This document shows positions 12,601 to 22,382 of a stretch of DNA of 64,000 nt, piece after piece. Positions within the stretch are counted from its first letter, which is position 1; each line of letters begins with the position of its first letter. The position numbers and the translations under genes were made by a program. The stretch is from Adenophora triphylla var. japonica. Its lineage: Eukaryota > Streptophyta > Magnoliopsida > Asterales > Campanulaceae. The notes beneath the pieces were generated by a model. The model had not been told where the DNA came from. It saw only the letters and a program-made list of their open reading frames with translations, and did no database searches. The stretch spans positions 297,501-361,500 of the forward strand of contig JAFEMH010001351.1 in assembly GCA_022495995.1 (NCBI GenBank), given 5' to 3'.

Positions 12601-13816
12601 AGGCACATTTAGTAGCCATTAATTTGTTAAATTTTACTATATTCAATAAAAGATGAAATCATTTATTTTACAGTCAACAGGAGCATACAAGGCAGCGGCT
12701 CGTCTAGCAAGTGCTACACCACCACCAGCTCATGTTCTCAGTCGTGGTATCGGATGGCAGGTACGTAGATTACACATCTTAAATAATATAATCAGAAAAT
12801 TGGTGCTTAATATAAAAAACTTAATCTGGTGTTTGATCATATAGGGAATTGGGATACTCTTGGACGGACTATTCGGAACACTTACTGGCTCTACTGTTTC
12901 TATGTAAGAACTAACTATTTATCATTTTTATGCCATTTCTATGAAATTTTCACGGAGTTCAAGAATGACCATATTAACAAAATTACATCACTACACAACA
13001 GTGAAAACGTAGGCCTTCTTGGAAGCACTCGTGTCGGTAGCCGAAGAGTGGTTCAGATTGCAGCTGGTTTTATGATCTTCTTCTCGATTTTGGGTAAGTA
13101 AAATAACATGAACTTCTTTAAAACTCATTTCTGATTATCTTTTTTTTACTTGGCTTGATATTTTTTCACATACACAGGGAAATTTGGAGCATTGTTTGCC
13201 TCAATACCATTCCCAATTTTCGCTGCTGTATACTGTGTTTTATTTGGTCTTGTTGGTGAGTATATCTATCTATCTATATCTATTATGCTCGATAGTATAA
13301 GGATTTTATTTCCACTTTTTCTAAGTTTTTGTCCGTGCCAGCTTCTGTGGGTTTATCATTCTTGCAATTCACAAACATGAACTCGATGAGGAATCTGTTT
13401 GTCGTGGGCGTTTCTTTCTACTTGGGCTTATCCATACCCGAGTACTTTAGGGAATACACTGCTGGAGCTCTTCATGGTCCTTCTCATACAAAAGCTGGAT
13501 GGGTAAGTTCAAGAATCTGAGTATATATATATACTCCCCCCATCCCATACTACTATATATGTAAGCATTCAGATGTGTGATTTACCTTAAACTTTTTTTG
13601 CAGTTCAATGATTTCCTTAACACCATATTCTTCTCCTCCCCAACGGTTGGTTTAATAGTTGCTGTGTTCCTCGATAACACACTAGACTTCAAAGATAGTG
13701 CCAGAGACAGGGGAATGCCGTGGTGGGCCAAGTTCAGATCGTTCAAAGGAGATAGTCGAAATGAGGAGTTTTATACCCTTCCCTTTAATCTCAACCGTTT
13801 CTTCCCTCCATCATGA
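9700..13816 (+). CDS. Nucleobase-ascorbate transporter (NAT/NCS2 family)
   Basis: Polytopic membrane transporter of the NAT family, whose members move purines, uracil or ascorbate with protons or sodium; the plant substrate cannot be told from sequence. Fourteen exons join in frame: 9700-9796, 9980-10077, 10434-10610, 11634-11734, 11818-11893, 11977-12036, 12161-12345, 12427-12523, 12674-12760, 12845-12903, 13002-13093, 13178-13255, 13342-13502, 13604-13816. They give 526 residues, the normal length for the plant clade, with GT-AG at every boundary. The Q-H pair of the first membrane helix is at residues 41-42. The NAT signature (Q/E)NxGxxxxTR is present as ENVGLLGSTR at 347-356. The start is the first Met and is followed by the plant PPMDQLQGLEYCI leader. 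Intron 3 carries a MITE with a TRIM inside it. The frame is fully open, so the gene looks functional. It is closest to the AtNAT1-4 type by recall. Confidence 0.95.
10887..11495. mobile_element. Stowaway-like MITE in NAT intron 3, split by a TRIM
   Basis: Starts CTCCCTCCGTCCCAAAATGAA and ends TTCATTTTGGGACGGAGGGAG, with TA at 10885-10886 and 11496-11497. Without the 505-bp TRIM and one copy of its target duplication, the MITE would be only about 99 bp, a short near-perfect hairpin. It lies wholly inside an intron, between exons 3 and 4. Confidence 0.9.
10951..11455 (+). mobile_element. TRIM (miniature LTR retrotransposon), 505 bp
   Basis: Two 190-bp direct terminal repeats (10951-11140 and 11266-11455) begin TGTTG and end CA and differ at only a few positions. 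They flank a 125-bp internal segment without coding capacity. A primer binding site matching the initiator Met tRNA 3' end (TGGTATCAGAGC) lies at 11143-11154, and a purine-rich tract (GAGGGGAGGA) precedes the right LTR. A 5-bp target duplication ATTTG is present at 10946-10950 and 11456-11460. All hallmarks of a terminal-repeat retrotransposon in miniature are therefore present. It is inserted in the MITE inside the NAT intron. Confidence 0.93.
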
Positions 13817-14082
13817 TTCGAAGCAACTTATTTCAGAGTTTGGATTCTGCTGAATTTTATTTTTTTGGAGTTTGGATTGTGCTGATCACAATGCTTTTAG
13901 GAGTAGAGAGAGCGAGCGAAATAGAGAAAGATATTAGTTCAGTCTTTCTTCATTTAATTCATGTAAATTTTGCTCGGGTTATTCAAGTTTAATCCAATAA
14001 AACAATTTTTTCTTCAAATTTTTCATTTATTTATTTACATTTTTGTACCAAAAATTGAATTTTGTGCCAGACCTACAAGAAA

Positions 14083-16950
14083 CTAGTATCTGTGTGAGTT
14101 TTTGCACATGCAATCTGAGCACCTTGGCTGTCGATAAATACTTCTGCCATAACCTCTTTTACGCACCTTCTGACCTTCCCCGATCATCTTCCTTACTCTA
14201 TCCTCAAAATCTTTCCATCCTACGGTTTTGTTCTCCAACAATATTGTTGCAAGCCTCTTCTTACTAGGTGTCAAAGTTGGAGCATGACCACCTCCGTAAT
14301 AGCTTCGAAAACCTGACACCAGAGAAGACAATTGGCTTCCAGAATCGGTTATCGCAAATACATCTGCAGCTGCACAAGCTATAAAGTCTAGAGCTGCCAT
14401 CTGTATCCACAAAAAAAAAAAAAAAGGATCCGCCTTGAGATTCAATCTGAATGCAATAGTACTTTTCAAGAATTGGTTCAGGCTTTAATGTCACCTAATG
14501 GTGAGTTTTACCTGAGAAGAAAAGTTCTTGAACGGGGCGAGATCTGTGGGGGTAAGGAGATCTTCCTTTGTGATAATTTTCGGGTAAAGGGTAGTCAACG
14601 GATTCATTCTTGATTGACCCCCGTATATACGGGACCCAGCGAGATAGATATACGAATCACTCTTGAAACCAAGACCAGCAAGAACAAGTGCTGCTTCTTC
14701 TGGTGTTAGAGGACATTTTCCAGATATTCTCAACTCTTCTGGAGAAACAGGCCTTCAAAAATATTGCAAAATGACCAAGAAAATCAGATAGATGTGTATA
14801 GTACCATTAACAATAATTAAAAAAAAAAAAAAAAAAAAAAGGAAATGCAGTTATTCTTTGAGAATACTTAGAATTCTTCAACCGCTCAACGAGAAGTGGG
14901 AAATGAATTTCTCTGTAAGCTTGAAGTTCCATTTCCTCGTCTTCTCCGCCTCCAAATTCACACAGAGAGTAAGCCACCATATCGACTTCAAACCTCAAGT
15001 GCAGTGAGAGATACTTTATAGGGTCTGCTCTAGCAGCAGAATTTTGGCCTTGGAAAGGCACTTTTGAGATGAACTTTCCGAGAAGTTGCTTATCTAACGT
15101 GCTTTTCGCGCCATCATATTTTCTTATCCTCCTAATCAACAACGAACCAACCTCTTGAATTTTCGGTACAAACTTCAAAGCATGAAAATTACATTTACAT
15201 CTCAGCCTCTGCAATAATTTCATAAATACTTTGTGTTAGCTTCAATGGCTAATATGTATCTTATGTACTCCCTCCGTGCCTAAATGAATGTCCATTTTCA
15301 AGAAATTTTTGTCCCAAAATGTTGGTCATTCTCGGAAAACTAAATGTTTGGAAAGTGGATAACTTGAATATGTATGCATTTTTGGCATTTAAATGTACAA
15401 ACAATAAGCATAATCAGGATGTCCCCTAAATAAAATTTGGACATTTATTAAGGGACGGAGGGGGGAGTATATGTTATTGCAGAAAGTATGTCAGACCTGA
15501 AGTTCAGAAGGCAAAGGGTCGAACCCGAGTCTGTTTCCATATCCAAGGAAATGGACAACTCTATCCTTTAGCAGAAGAGGAAGGATTGTGTTTATATAGT
15601 CAGCAGGTGTTGCCTCTTTGGGTATATCAGCATCAGTAACCTGCAGAGAATCAACAAGAAAGGGCTTTATTCGTCGTTTCACAAACAATTTCAAGAAATT
15701 CAAAAATAGAAATGTAAGAGCAAAGGATGACATACTAGAGTACCAGATGATTCAAACTCGAGTGACATCAAATGGGGAGGCAGCTCTTTTACAATATCTA
15801 CGTCGTCCTTCAAAACGTTCATGAAATGCTTCTCTTGATAGATATCACCAAACTGGCTGCACTAAAGCGGAATGGTTCATTCTTCAGAAAATAATTTGTA
15901 TTTAATTTGAAAAAAATAAATTAATAAACCGTACATATAAAAGGTGTATATATACATATATATCAAGTGACAGACCTCGGATCCTTCCATACATTGCTGA
16001 AGAGAAACCTGGGAATAACTAAAGTTGCATTTAGTAAAGATGCCACAGCAACTGCATTGCATACCTGCAGCATAAAAGATGACCAAGAAAGTTGCAGATG
16101 AAAAGTCATACCTAGGAAGACAAAATTTCAGAAAAGAAAATAACATGAATATTCTCAAACATTTAGATATACGGAGCACTAAAATTCACGTCTGAATGTT
16201 AAGATGGATGTGCTTACTGCAACTCGTTGTTGATTTAGACCTCCATTAGCGCTGACTAATATGAATCCCGTGCTATTCCAAGATTTCCCAGAACTCTTTG
16301 GTTTCTTTCTATCTGCACAAGGTTTCCACGCAGATGCATCCGTATATGTTTCTTTCCAGAATTTTGACTCATCTTGCTTAAAGTCTTTCTGATAACAATC
16401 ATATTTCTAGTTTAGAAAAAAACAGAATAAAATTGAACATTTTAAAAAAAAAACTTTTTCAGACCTCTGCTAGAGAATGAGAAGCCAGTTTAAGAAGCCT
16501 GTCATACATCTGAACTGGTGCTTTTTCTCCACTCTCATAATCCATCCCATTTTCCTTCAATAAAATCTGATAAATCATTCTGACCTTAACAATATAGGAA
16601 GATGAACATGAAATAGAAATTCAGCATACCTTTTGGCTTGTAAGCATATTTGGAATCGAACCACGTCTACTACGAAGAATCATGGGATCAAAAACTGTAA
16701 ACATAAGCGAATCGAGAAGGAAAAGAACACCCATTAAGGAAAGCGTAAATAGAACTGAACGAATATATTTTCGAATCCAAATATGCCTTTTCCCTCCATA
16801 ATAAAATGTCGAAGAATATTTCCCTGAATCGTTTCTGAATGACATCTTCCTGATTCCTTGCTGCAATTGGGTATTATCCAAGTGCCTCAGATGATAATCT
16901 TTGCTCCCAAACAAGACCTTGCCATCAACAGACCCTTGTTTCTTCCCCAT
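14083..16950 (-). CDS. Plant GDP-fucose O-fucosyltransferase family protein
   Basis: Type II Golgi-type membrane protein of the plant O-fucosyltransferase-like family (DUF246/PF10250); the acceptor is unknown. Nine exons join in frame on the minus strand: 16950-16630, 16566-16465, 16388-16218, 16064-15976, 15856-15736, 15640-15497, 15208-14868, 14752-14512, 14400-14083. They total 615 residues. A single hydrophobic anchor lies at about residues 64-87 after a basic stretch. The family blocks NGGLNQQR (end of exon 3), HLRFE (386-390) and DSGSQLSSL (from about 529) are all seen. The Met at 16950 was chosen because MGKKQGS begins a plausible cytosolic tail; an in-frame Met also exists at 17031. 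The gene is convergent with the NAT gene, with 266 bp between stops. Intron 6 holds a MITE. The frame is open throughout. Confidence 0.92.
15268..15467. mobile_element. Stowaway-like MITE in O-fucosyltransferase intron 6
   Basis: The left end CTCCCTCCGTGCCTAAATG pairs with CATTTATTAAGGGACGGAGG near the right end, with TA at 15266-15267 and 15468-15469. It is 200 bp, non-coding and fully intronic. Confidence 0.82.
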
Positions 16951-17210
16951 TTGATCAAAAGAGCATGTATATACAACTACTATATGGTTTTTTCCAATGC
17001 AACAAAATAACAATAAAAATTGAAGAGTCAAATATATAGTAGGAATGATAGGTATTGTTTGAATTCAGAAAGCAAAATAGGTGAAATGAGAATGTCTGAG
17101 TTTGGTAAACATCAGTTGGGAAAGAAATATGTTAGAGAAAACTATATTCAGATGAAATGGAAACATCAACAAAAGTCTAATTTCTAAGTGAATATATATA
17201 TATATATATA

Positions 17211-17386
17211 CTCCCTCCCTCCGTCCTATTACAAATTACACACTTATTATTTGCACGAAAATTAAGAAAAATATTAGTGGAGTAGGTGTTGTGAGTATGA
17301 CATGTGGGTCTCATTAATATAAAATAAGTAAAAGTAATAAAATATTTCTATTTTAGAAAGTTTGTAGTGGGACGGAGGGAGAGGGT
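17211..17386. mobile_element. Stowaway-like MITE upstream of O-fucosyltransferase
   Basis: The ends CTCCCTCCCTCCGTCC and GGGACGGAGGGAGAGGG form an inverted pair about 176 bp apart, with TA at both flanks. It lies about 260 bp upstream of the chosen start codon, next to a short TA repeat, so it may be in the promoter. Confidence 0.8.
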
Positions 17387-17635
17387 ATATATGAAGTAAA
17401 AAATAAGGTAAATGTGATGACTCAAACTAAAAAGGAGTTTTATAAAGAAGAAGATGAGCTCAGAAAGTGTATAAAATAGAGGGAAAATTACATTAACAGC
17501 AACTACCTTCTCAACTACCAGAAAGGGAAAACAATATATATCCCAATGAGTTGCTTAACAAATACTCCCCCAGACCTTTCAAAAAATAAAAAAATATTTT
17601 CCCCAAGTTATTCAAATAAAAATAATAAAATTTAG

Positions 17636-17831
17636 CACGCGGGTCTTAGCCTGATGGTTAGAGTTCATGGCTTCCAACCTGGAAGTCATGGGTTCGATTC
17701 CCCCACCAGTGGTTAGAGGGAATGACATTGCCCTCTCTAGCATAGCTAGGCGCCTCTGTGAAGTGCATCAAGGGGGGAGCGGTGAAATGTGTTGATCCCC
17801 TTCTTTTTCTTTTTAAGAGAAGAAAAAAAAT
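17636..17831 (+). mobile_element. tRNA-derived SINE with 15-bp target duplication
   Basis: The sequence opens with a tRNA-like head: a box A-like TAGCCTGATGG near 17647 and a perfect box B GGTTCGATTCC near 17690, the two internal RNA polymerase III promoter boxes. A tRNA-unrelated body and a T/A-rich tail follow. It is flanked by a perfect 15-bp direct repeat AATAATAAAATTTAG (17621-17635 and 17832-17846), as made by LINE-driven insertion. The acceptor stem is not closed, so this is not a functional tRNA gene. Confidence 0.85.
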
Positions 17832-17857
17832 AATAATAAAATTTAGTTGGTAAGTCG

Positions 17858-17990
<133 letters not shown>

Positions 17991-18214
17991 CCACCGTCAA
18001 TTTTTTAATTTCACTGACATTTGAGAAAGTTGTTTTGCAAGTATTTTTAGAGGGTTACTAAATAAACCTCAAAATCCTAAGAGTAAACCCCATTTCTAAA
18101 AACACCCCAAATAAATGTACACAAACCCCCATCTTTCCCCTTATACCCTTCCATTTATTTAATACTTATCAAAAAAAAATCACCCACCCACCCACGCCCA
18201 TTTCATTTACAGCC

Positions 18215-18215
<1 letters not shown>

Positions 18216-18295
<80 letters not shown>

Positions 18296-18337
18296 AGAAG
18301 AAGAAGAAGAAGAAGAAGAAGAAGAAGAAGAAGAAGA
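18216..18337. repeat. (AG)n followed by (GAA)n microsatellite
   Basis: About 38 AG units (18216-18292) run directly into about 16 GAA units (to 18337). Both are inside the TIR element. The minus-strand Leu/Ser-rich ORF over them is spurious. Confidence 0.95.
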
Positions 18338-18509
18338 CCCACACACACCCACACCCATTTACTCTCTTCCCACCGATCAATTATTCCTAGCACCCAAAAC
18401 CTCATTTTTTTTTTCGGCAACTCCTCTTCCTCTCTCTATGAAAAAATAGGGACACTCACTTTCATTCAAATGAGAACAAAATTTTGGGGGATTTTATGAA
18501 AAAATAGGG

Positions 18510-19150
18510 GTCGGCCGCTACCCGCCGACTCCGACGGAAAAAGTCGGCCACCACCTGCCGACTTTGGGCTTAAAAGTCAGCCACACCCGGCCGAATTTTG
18601 GCTTAAAAGTCGGCCACCACCGGCCGATTCTGGGAAAAAAGTCATCCACCACTGGCCGATCCCTTGTTTTTCATAAAATTCACCTAATTTTTTTGAAATT
18701 ATATTTCAAAAATCATTTGTATGAGCTAAATAAGTCATATACCTAAAAGAAATTATAATTTTTATTGAAATTATACTCTAAAATTTATATACATAATTTT
18801 TTTAAAAATATATATATATTCAAGACAAGATTAAAAAGAGCAAATGATTTTTGGAGTATAATTTTTAAAAAAATTATATGACTTATTTAGCTCATGAAAA
18901 TGATTTTTGGAGTATAATTTCAAAAAAAAATTAGGTGAATTTTATGAAAAAACAAGGGGTCGGCCAGTGGTGGATGACTTTTTATTAAAAAGTCATCCGG
19001 GTGTGGTGGAAAAAATTACAAAAAGTCGGCCGGGTGTGGTTGATTTTTTTCCCAGAATCGGCCGGTAGTGGCCGACTTTTAAGCCGAAAGTCGTCCGGGT
19101 GTGGCCGACTTTTAAGCCCAAAGTCGGCAGGTGATGGTCGACTCTGGTAA
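18510..19150. repeat. Large imperfect foldback (GTCGGCC-rich arms)
   Basis: The left arm (about 18510-18745) is complementary in order to the right arm (about 18860-19150). Shared blocks include GCCGACTTTGGGCTTAAAAGT, GGCCGATTCTGGGAAAAAA, CATAAAATTCACCTAATTTTT and GAGCTAAATAAGTCATAT. The right arm has an extra block of about 70 bp, and the loop is roughly 110 bp. Within each arm a GTCGGCCACCAC-like unit repeats several times. A transcript through it would form a long hairpin. Confidence 0.85.
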
Positions 19151-19220
19151 TTTCCGTTTTTTTTTAGTTTGATTTTTAAATGTAAAATGTAATCACATTT
19201 ATATAGTGATATAGTAAAGA

Positions 19221-19533
19221 AAGATTTTCATTTCATCCATGATTCTTGGTTTTGATTTAAACAAAATGTTAAAATTTTGAGAATGGGTTTTTTTTTGTTT
19301 GATAGAGAGAGAAAGTAAGGAGCTGAAAATGGGGGTGGGGGGAGTGGTGAATGGAGTGATGGGAGAAGATGAACAAAGATTTTCATTTCATCCATGATAC
19401 TTGGTTTTGATTTAAACAAAATGTTAAAATTTTGAGAGTGAGATTTTTTTTTATATAGAGAGAGAAAGTAAGGGGCTGGAAATGGGGGTTTGGGGGGGAG
19501 AGTGGTGAATGGAGTGAATGAGAGAAAATGAAC
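19221..19533. repeat. 155-bp direct tandem repeat, two copies
   Basis: The segment starting AAGATTTTCATTTCATCCATG at 19221 recurs at 19376, with the same order of a Leu-codon-like ATTTAAACAAAATG block, a GAGAGAGAAAGTAAGG block and a G-rich run. It lies in the right part of the TIR element; a second-unit microvariation is visible in the G-rich run. Confidence 0.85.
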
Positions 19534-19661
19534 AAAGGGGTAAAAAAGTAATTAATTTCAATGGCATTTTTGTAATTAATTTATATGGGGTTTACTCATA
19601 GGTTTTGGGGGTTTATATAGTAACCCTCTATTTTTAGTAATATAAACACATAAACACCCTT

Positions 19662-20099
19662 TGTTGGAATTGAATGGATCTGCCCAAGATGACCAAATAG
19701 ATATGTGCATGATGGCCCAAGCCCAAGATAAACTCAATTCATTTGTGTTTTAATAAGAAAATAAAAACACAAATAATTATGTAGTAAACCGCACGAGCGG
19801 TTATGAAGAAGTTACGACGTTAGTTTTGGATAAAAGGGGGGCTGCGCATATATCTTGTGATTCAACACAGAGAAAAAAGAAACTCCGCTTCTCCCTTGCT
19901 TTCTCTCACAATTCATGGCCGATCAAAATTAGCAAATAAGTGTTGTGAATTGTGGGCAATTTCTGTATGTGATTTCGCTTCCGACCTACGCTGTGAAGTA
20001 TTGTACCAAGTTCTTCTTCGGTGATCAAATTTATTGCATCGATCAAGTCTTCCGCATTACGATTGAGCAAGTAAATTGTTCCTCCCTCAAGTTGTTATA
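19662..20099 (+). repeat. 5' LTR of the Copia element
   Basis: It is 438 bp and aligns over its length with the 3' LTR, sharing GTAAACCGCACGAGCGGTTAT and AAAGGGGGGCTGCGCATATAT. Its terminal dinucleotide has decayed from CA to TA. Confidence 0.9.
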
Positions 20100-20100
20100 T

Positions 20101-20112
20101 TGGTATCAGAGC
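20101..20112 (+). promoter_or_regulatory. Primer binding site (initiator Met tRNA)
   Basis: TGGTATCAGAGC immediately follows the 5' LTR. It is the complement of the initiator methionine tRNA 3' end used by most plant Copia elements. Confidence 0.9.
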
Positions 20113-20668
20113 TTTGTTGAATTTGATCTCGAATCGTTCTATATGAAGCCATGTTAAATGTTTCTTCCGTGCCATGTTATAAATGCCTTGTGTGTAGTAC
20201 TTGGATGTCGTTCGACAGTTAGAACATTCATCTTATAAATCGATTCGAAGACCTTCTACACATCGAAAAAATCTGAAAAGAAAATTACTAAAATCAAGTT
20301 TTTTCAATTTGCAAATTTTTGGATTTTTTTTCTGACTTTGACTAAGTCAACAGTTTGACCAGTCAACTTGTAGACTATATTTGAGAGTCAGGAAGTATTT
20401 TATTTTGAGAATTTTTCGTGAAATTCTTTTAAATAGTTTGATTATTAAATTTTGTTAGTGATATCTTGAGTTGAGATGTATTAACATTTATAATCAAAAA
20501 GATGTTTATGATCATTGGTAGCATTACTTTTATGATGAGTTTTGCATAGTGTGATTAGCATTAATCACAAAGTGTAATGTTTTATGTGCTAAAGTCTACT
20601 TATTTGCAATCATATGATTAAGATGTGTTTAAGAGATTAAAGAAGTTCTCTTATAACCAAATAAGATA

Positions 20669-21226
20669 TCCTCCCTTCGTCCCTCCCGAAGCTTCACCTT
20701 TTACTCAAATGGGTGTCCCGGTAGAAGCTTCACCTTTTCTAAAATGAAAATGATTTATTAATATTCTATTATACCCACTAACTTTTCTCTCTCACACATT
20801 TAAACTATGGGTCCCACTTGTCATATTCACTCACTTCTTCCCTCTCACAACCCTTCTCCCACTCCCATTATTTTTGAATATACTCCCTCCGTTCCAATAA
20901 AAGCTTCACTAATTACCCAAAAGGGCGTCCCGTTAGAAGCTTCACCTTTTCTTTTTTGGCAAAGAATCTTTACTATTTCCTCCACTCATTCTCTCTCCTA
21001 CATTATTTTAATACTCACAACACCATTATAATTTACTATTCCCTCCACTAATTCTCTCTCCTATTTTCAAATTACACTCACAATATTTTTTTTTCCTCCC
21101 ATTTTCATAATTTGCGTGCCCACCCAAAAGGGTGAAGCACTTATTGGGACGGAGGGAGTATATATATTGCTTTCTTAATTTGCGTGCTTCACCAAAATGG
21201 TAAAGCATGGGCCGGGACGGAGAGAG
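20669..21226. mobile_element. MITE interrupted by a second MITE, inside the Copia element
   Basis: The outer element starts CCTCCCTTCGTCCCTCCCG and ends GGGCCGGGACGGAGAGAG. Its right inner sequence (GCGTGCTTCACC) pairs with the GAAGCTTCACC block at the left. It is interrupted by a complete MITE at 20883-21158. The two share AGAAGCTTCACCTTTTC, so they belong to one family inserting into itself. Confidence 0.78.
20883..21158. mobile_element. Inner nested Stowaway-like MITE
   Basis: Starts CTCCCTCCGTTCCAATAAAAG and ends TTATTGGGACGGAGGGAG, flanked by TA at 20881-20882 and 21159-21160. It is 276 bp and non-coding, and contains the same CCCTCCACTCATTCTC-type block seen in the MITE at 6755-7029. 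Confidence 0.85.
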
Positions 21227-21429
21227 TATATTACATAAGATAAATGATTGTTAAAGACGATGATATGACTTTGGTAATATTGAATCTGATTGTAAACTTG
21301 GTGATCTTTCGTTTCGCATCCTTAGTTAGATTATTGTTTTAATGTTCATTTATTGGTGTAATAAAGAATGCGTAATGAAACGTATATATGTCAATAACGT
21401 TCTTATTGTGTCTCTATGTAGTTCTAAAC

Positions 21430-22330
21430 ATGACCTCTATTAAAAACATATTTGTTTAGCTAAATCATGGTGACAATTACGACATGTAGCATCACAAGAT
21501 CCAATATGTGCTTGAAAAACAAGAAGTTCTTGACACTCTGATAAGTTCCATGGAGTAACCTGTTATGGCTGATGAAAGGACCGCAGGTAAACATAGAAGG
21601 AATTTTGTTGCATTCGAAGCTTGGAAGAAGCGAAACAGCAAAGCTCGAATCACGCTTTTGAGTAGCATACAAGATGACCTCATGTGCGAATATGAAAGTT
21701 ATTCGATTGCCAAAGATATGTGGGGTGCCCTAAAAGAGAAGTTTGGAGAACTTCGGCTACGAAGCTGAAGAAACTTCTCTATAAGTTTGACAATGCAAGT
21801 AAGCGTCCTAACAATTCCATAAGGAAGCATTTAAGGGCAATGTCAAACATGATAAGGGAGCTCAAGTCAGCGGGGCACTTTATTTCAGATGAACAACATG
21901 TTCAAGTTGTCCTTCGTTCTCTTCCTAGTAGCTGGGATCACATGGTGATGAACCTAACTCATAATGAGCATGTTAAGACCTTTAACGATGTGAAAACTTA
22001 CTTGGAGTTGGAGGATGAGCGCCTTTCGGGCTCAAAATCCTCATTTCAAGTGTTTGCCGCTAAATCTGATATAAGTAAAGCTTCTGGATCTAAGCGTGGA
22101 AGAGGCGATAACCAAAAGAAAGGGAATAGGAATGGACAAGCGCCAAAGAAGGCAAAATTTGGAAATCGCAAAGGTAATGCGAACAACGGCAAAAAGAAGA
22201 ACAGAGTTGAGAGAAGATGTTACAATTGTGGCAAAACGGGTCATTTCGTTCATGACAGTCCAGATCCTAAGAAGTAGTGCAACGATTGTGGCAGGCTGGG
22301 TCACCTGGCTTTCAAATGTAAAAGGCCAGC
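21430..22330 (+). pseudogene. Copia gag with zinc knuckles, broken
   Basis: The N-terminal capsid part (UBN2/gag-polypeptide type) is readable from about 21430, with an early stop near 21450 and a frameshift near 21750. The C-terminal half is basic and carries a CCHC zinc knuckle (CYNCGKTGHF, though its final Cys has become Ser in HDSPD). After a stop at 22275 a second complete knuckle follows (CNDCGRLGHLAFKC). It would package element RNA; it is not functional as one protein. Confidence 0.85.
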
Positions 22331-22382
22331 TAAGGTATCAAGATACCCTACCTCCAATTTTACTTTCATTTCTAGGTATGCT

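Larger units (their letters stand above)
18050..19628. mobile_element. Non-autonomous TIR DNA transposon, 1.58 kb
   Basis: The ends are an inverted pair of about 45 bp: the left starts GAGGGTTACTAAATAAACC and the right is its complement with few changes (both include GAGTAAACCCCAT). Each end abuts TATTTTTA (18042-18049 and 19629-19636), an 8-bp target duplication, which points to the hAT type. No transposase is encoded. The interior contains long GA and GAA microsatellites, a large foldback, and a 155-bp tandem repeat. The superfamily call rests only on duplication length and is tentative. Confidence 0.75.

Noticed and set aside
14807..15223. Read-through of O-fucosyltransferase exon 7 into intron sequence as a separate ORF
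   Set aside because: The tail after NSK is a donor-site read-through; the GTATTC donor and the GAAG|GCC acceptor keep the frame.
17640..17710. Possible tRNA gene
   Set aside because: Box A/B are present but the acceptor stem does not close, and a SINE body with target duplication follows.
18214..18420. Minus-strand Leu/Ser-rich open frame
   Set aside because: Only the AG/GAA microsatellites translated; not a protein.
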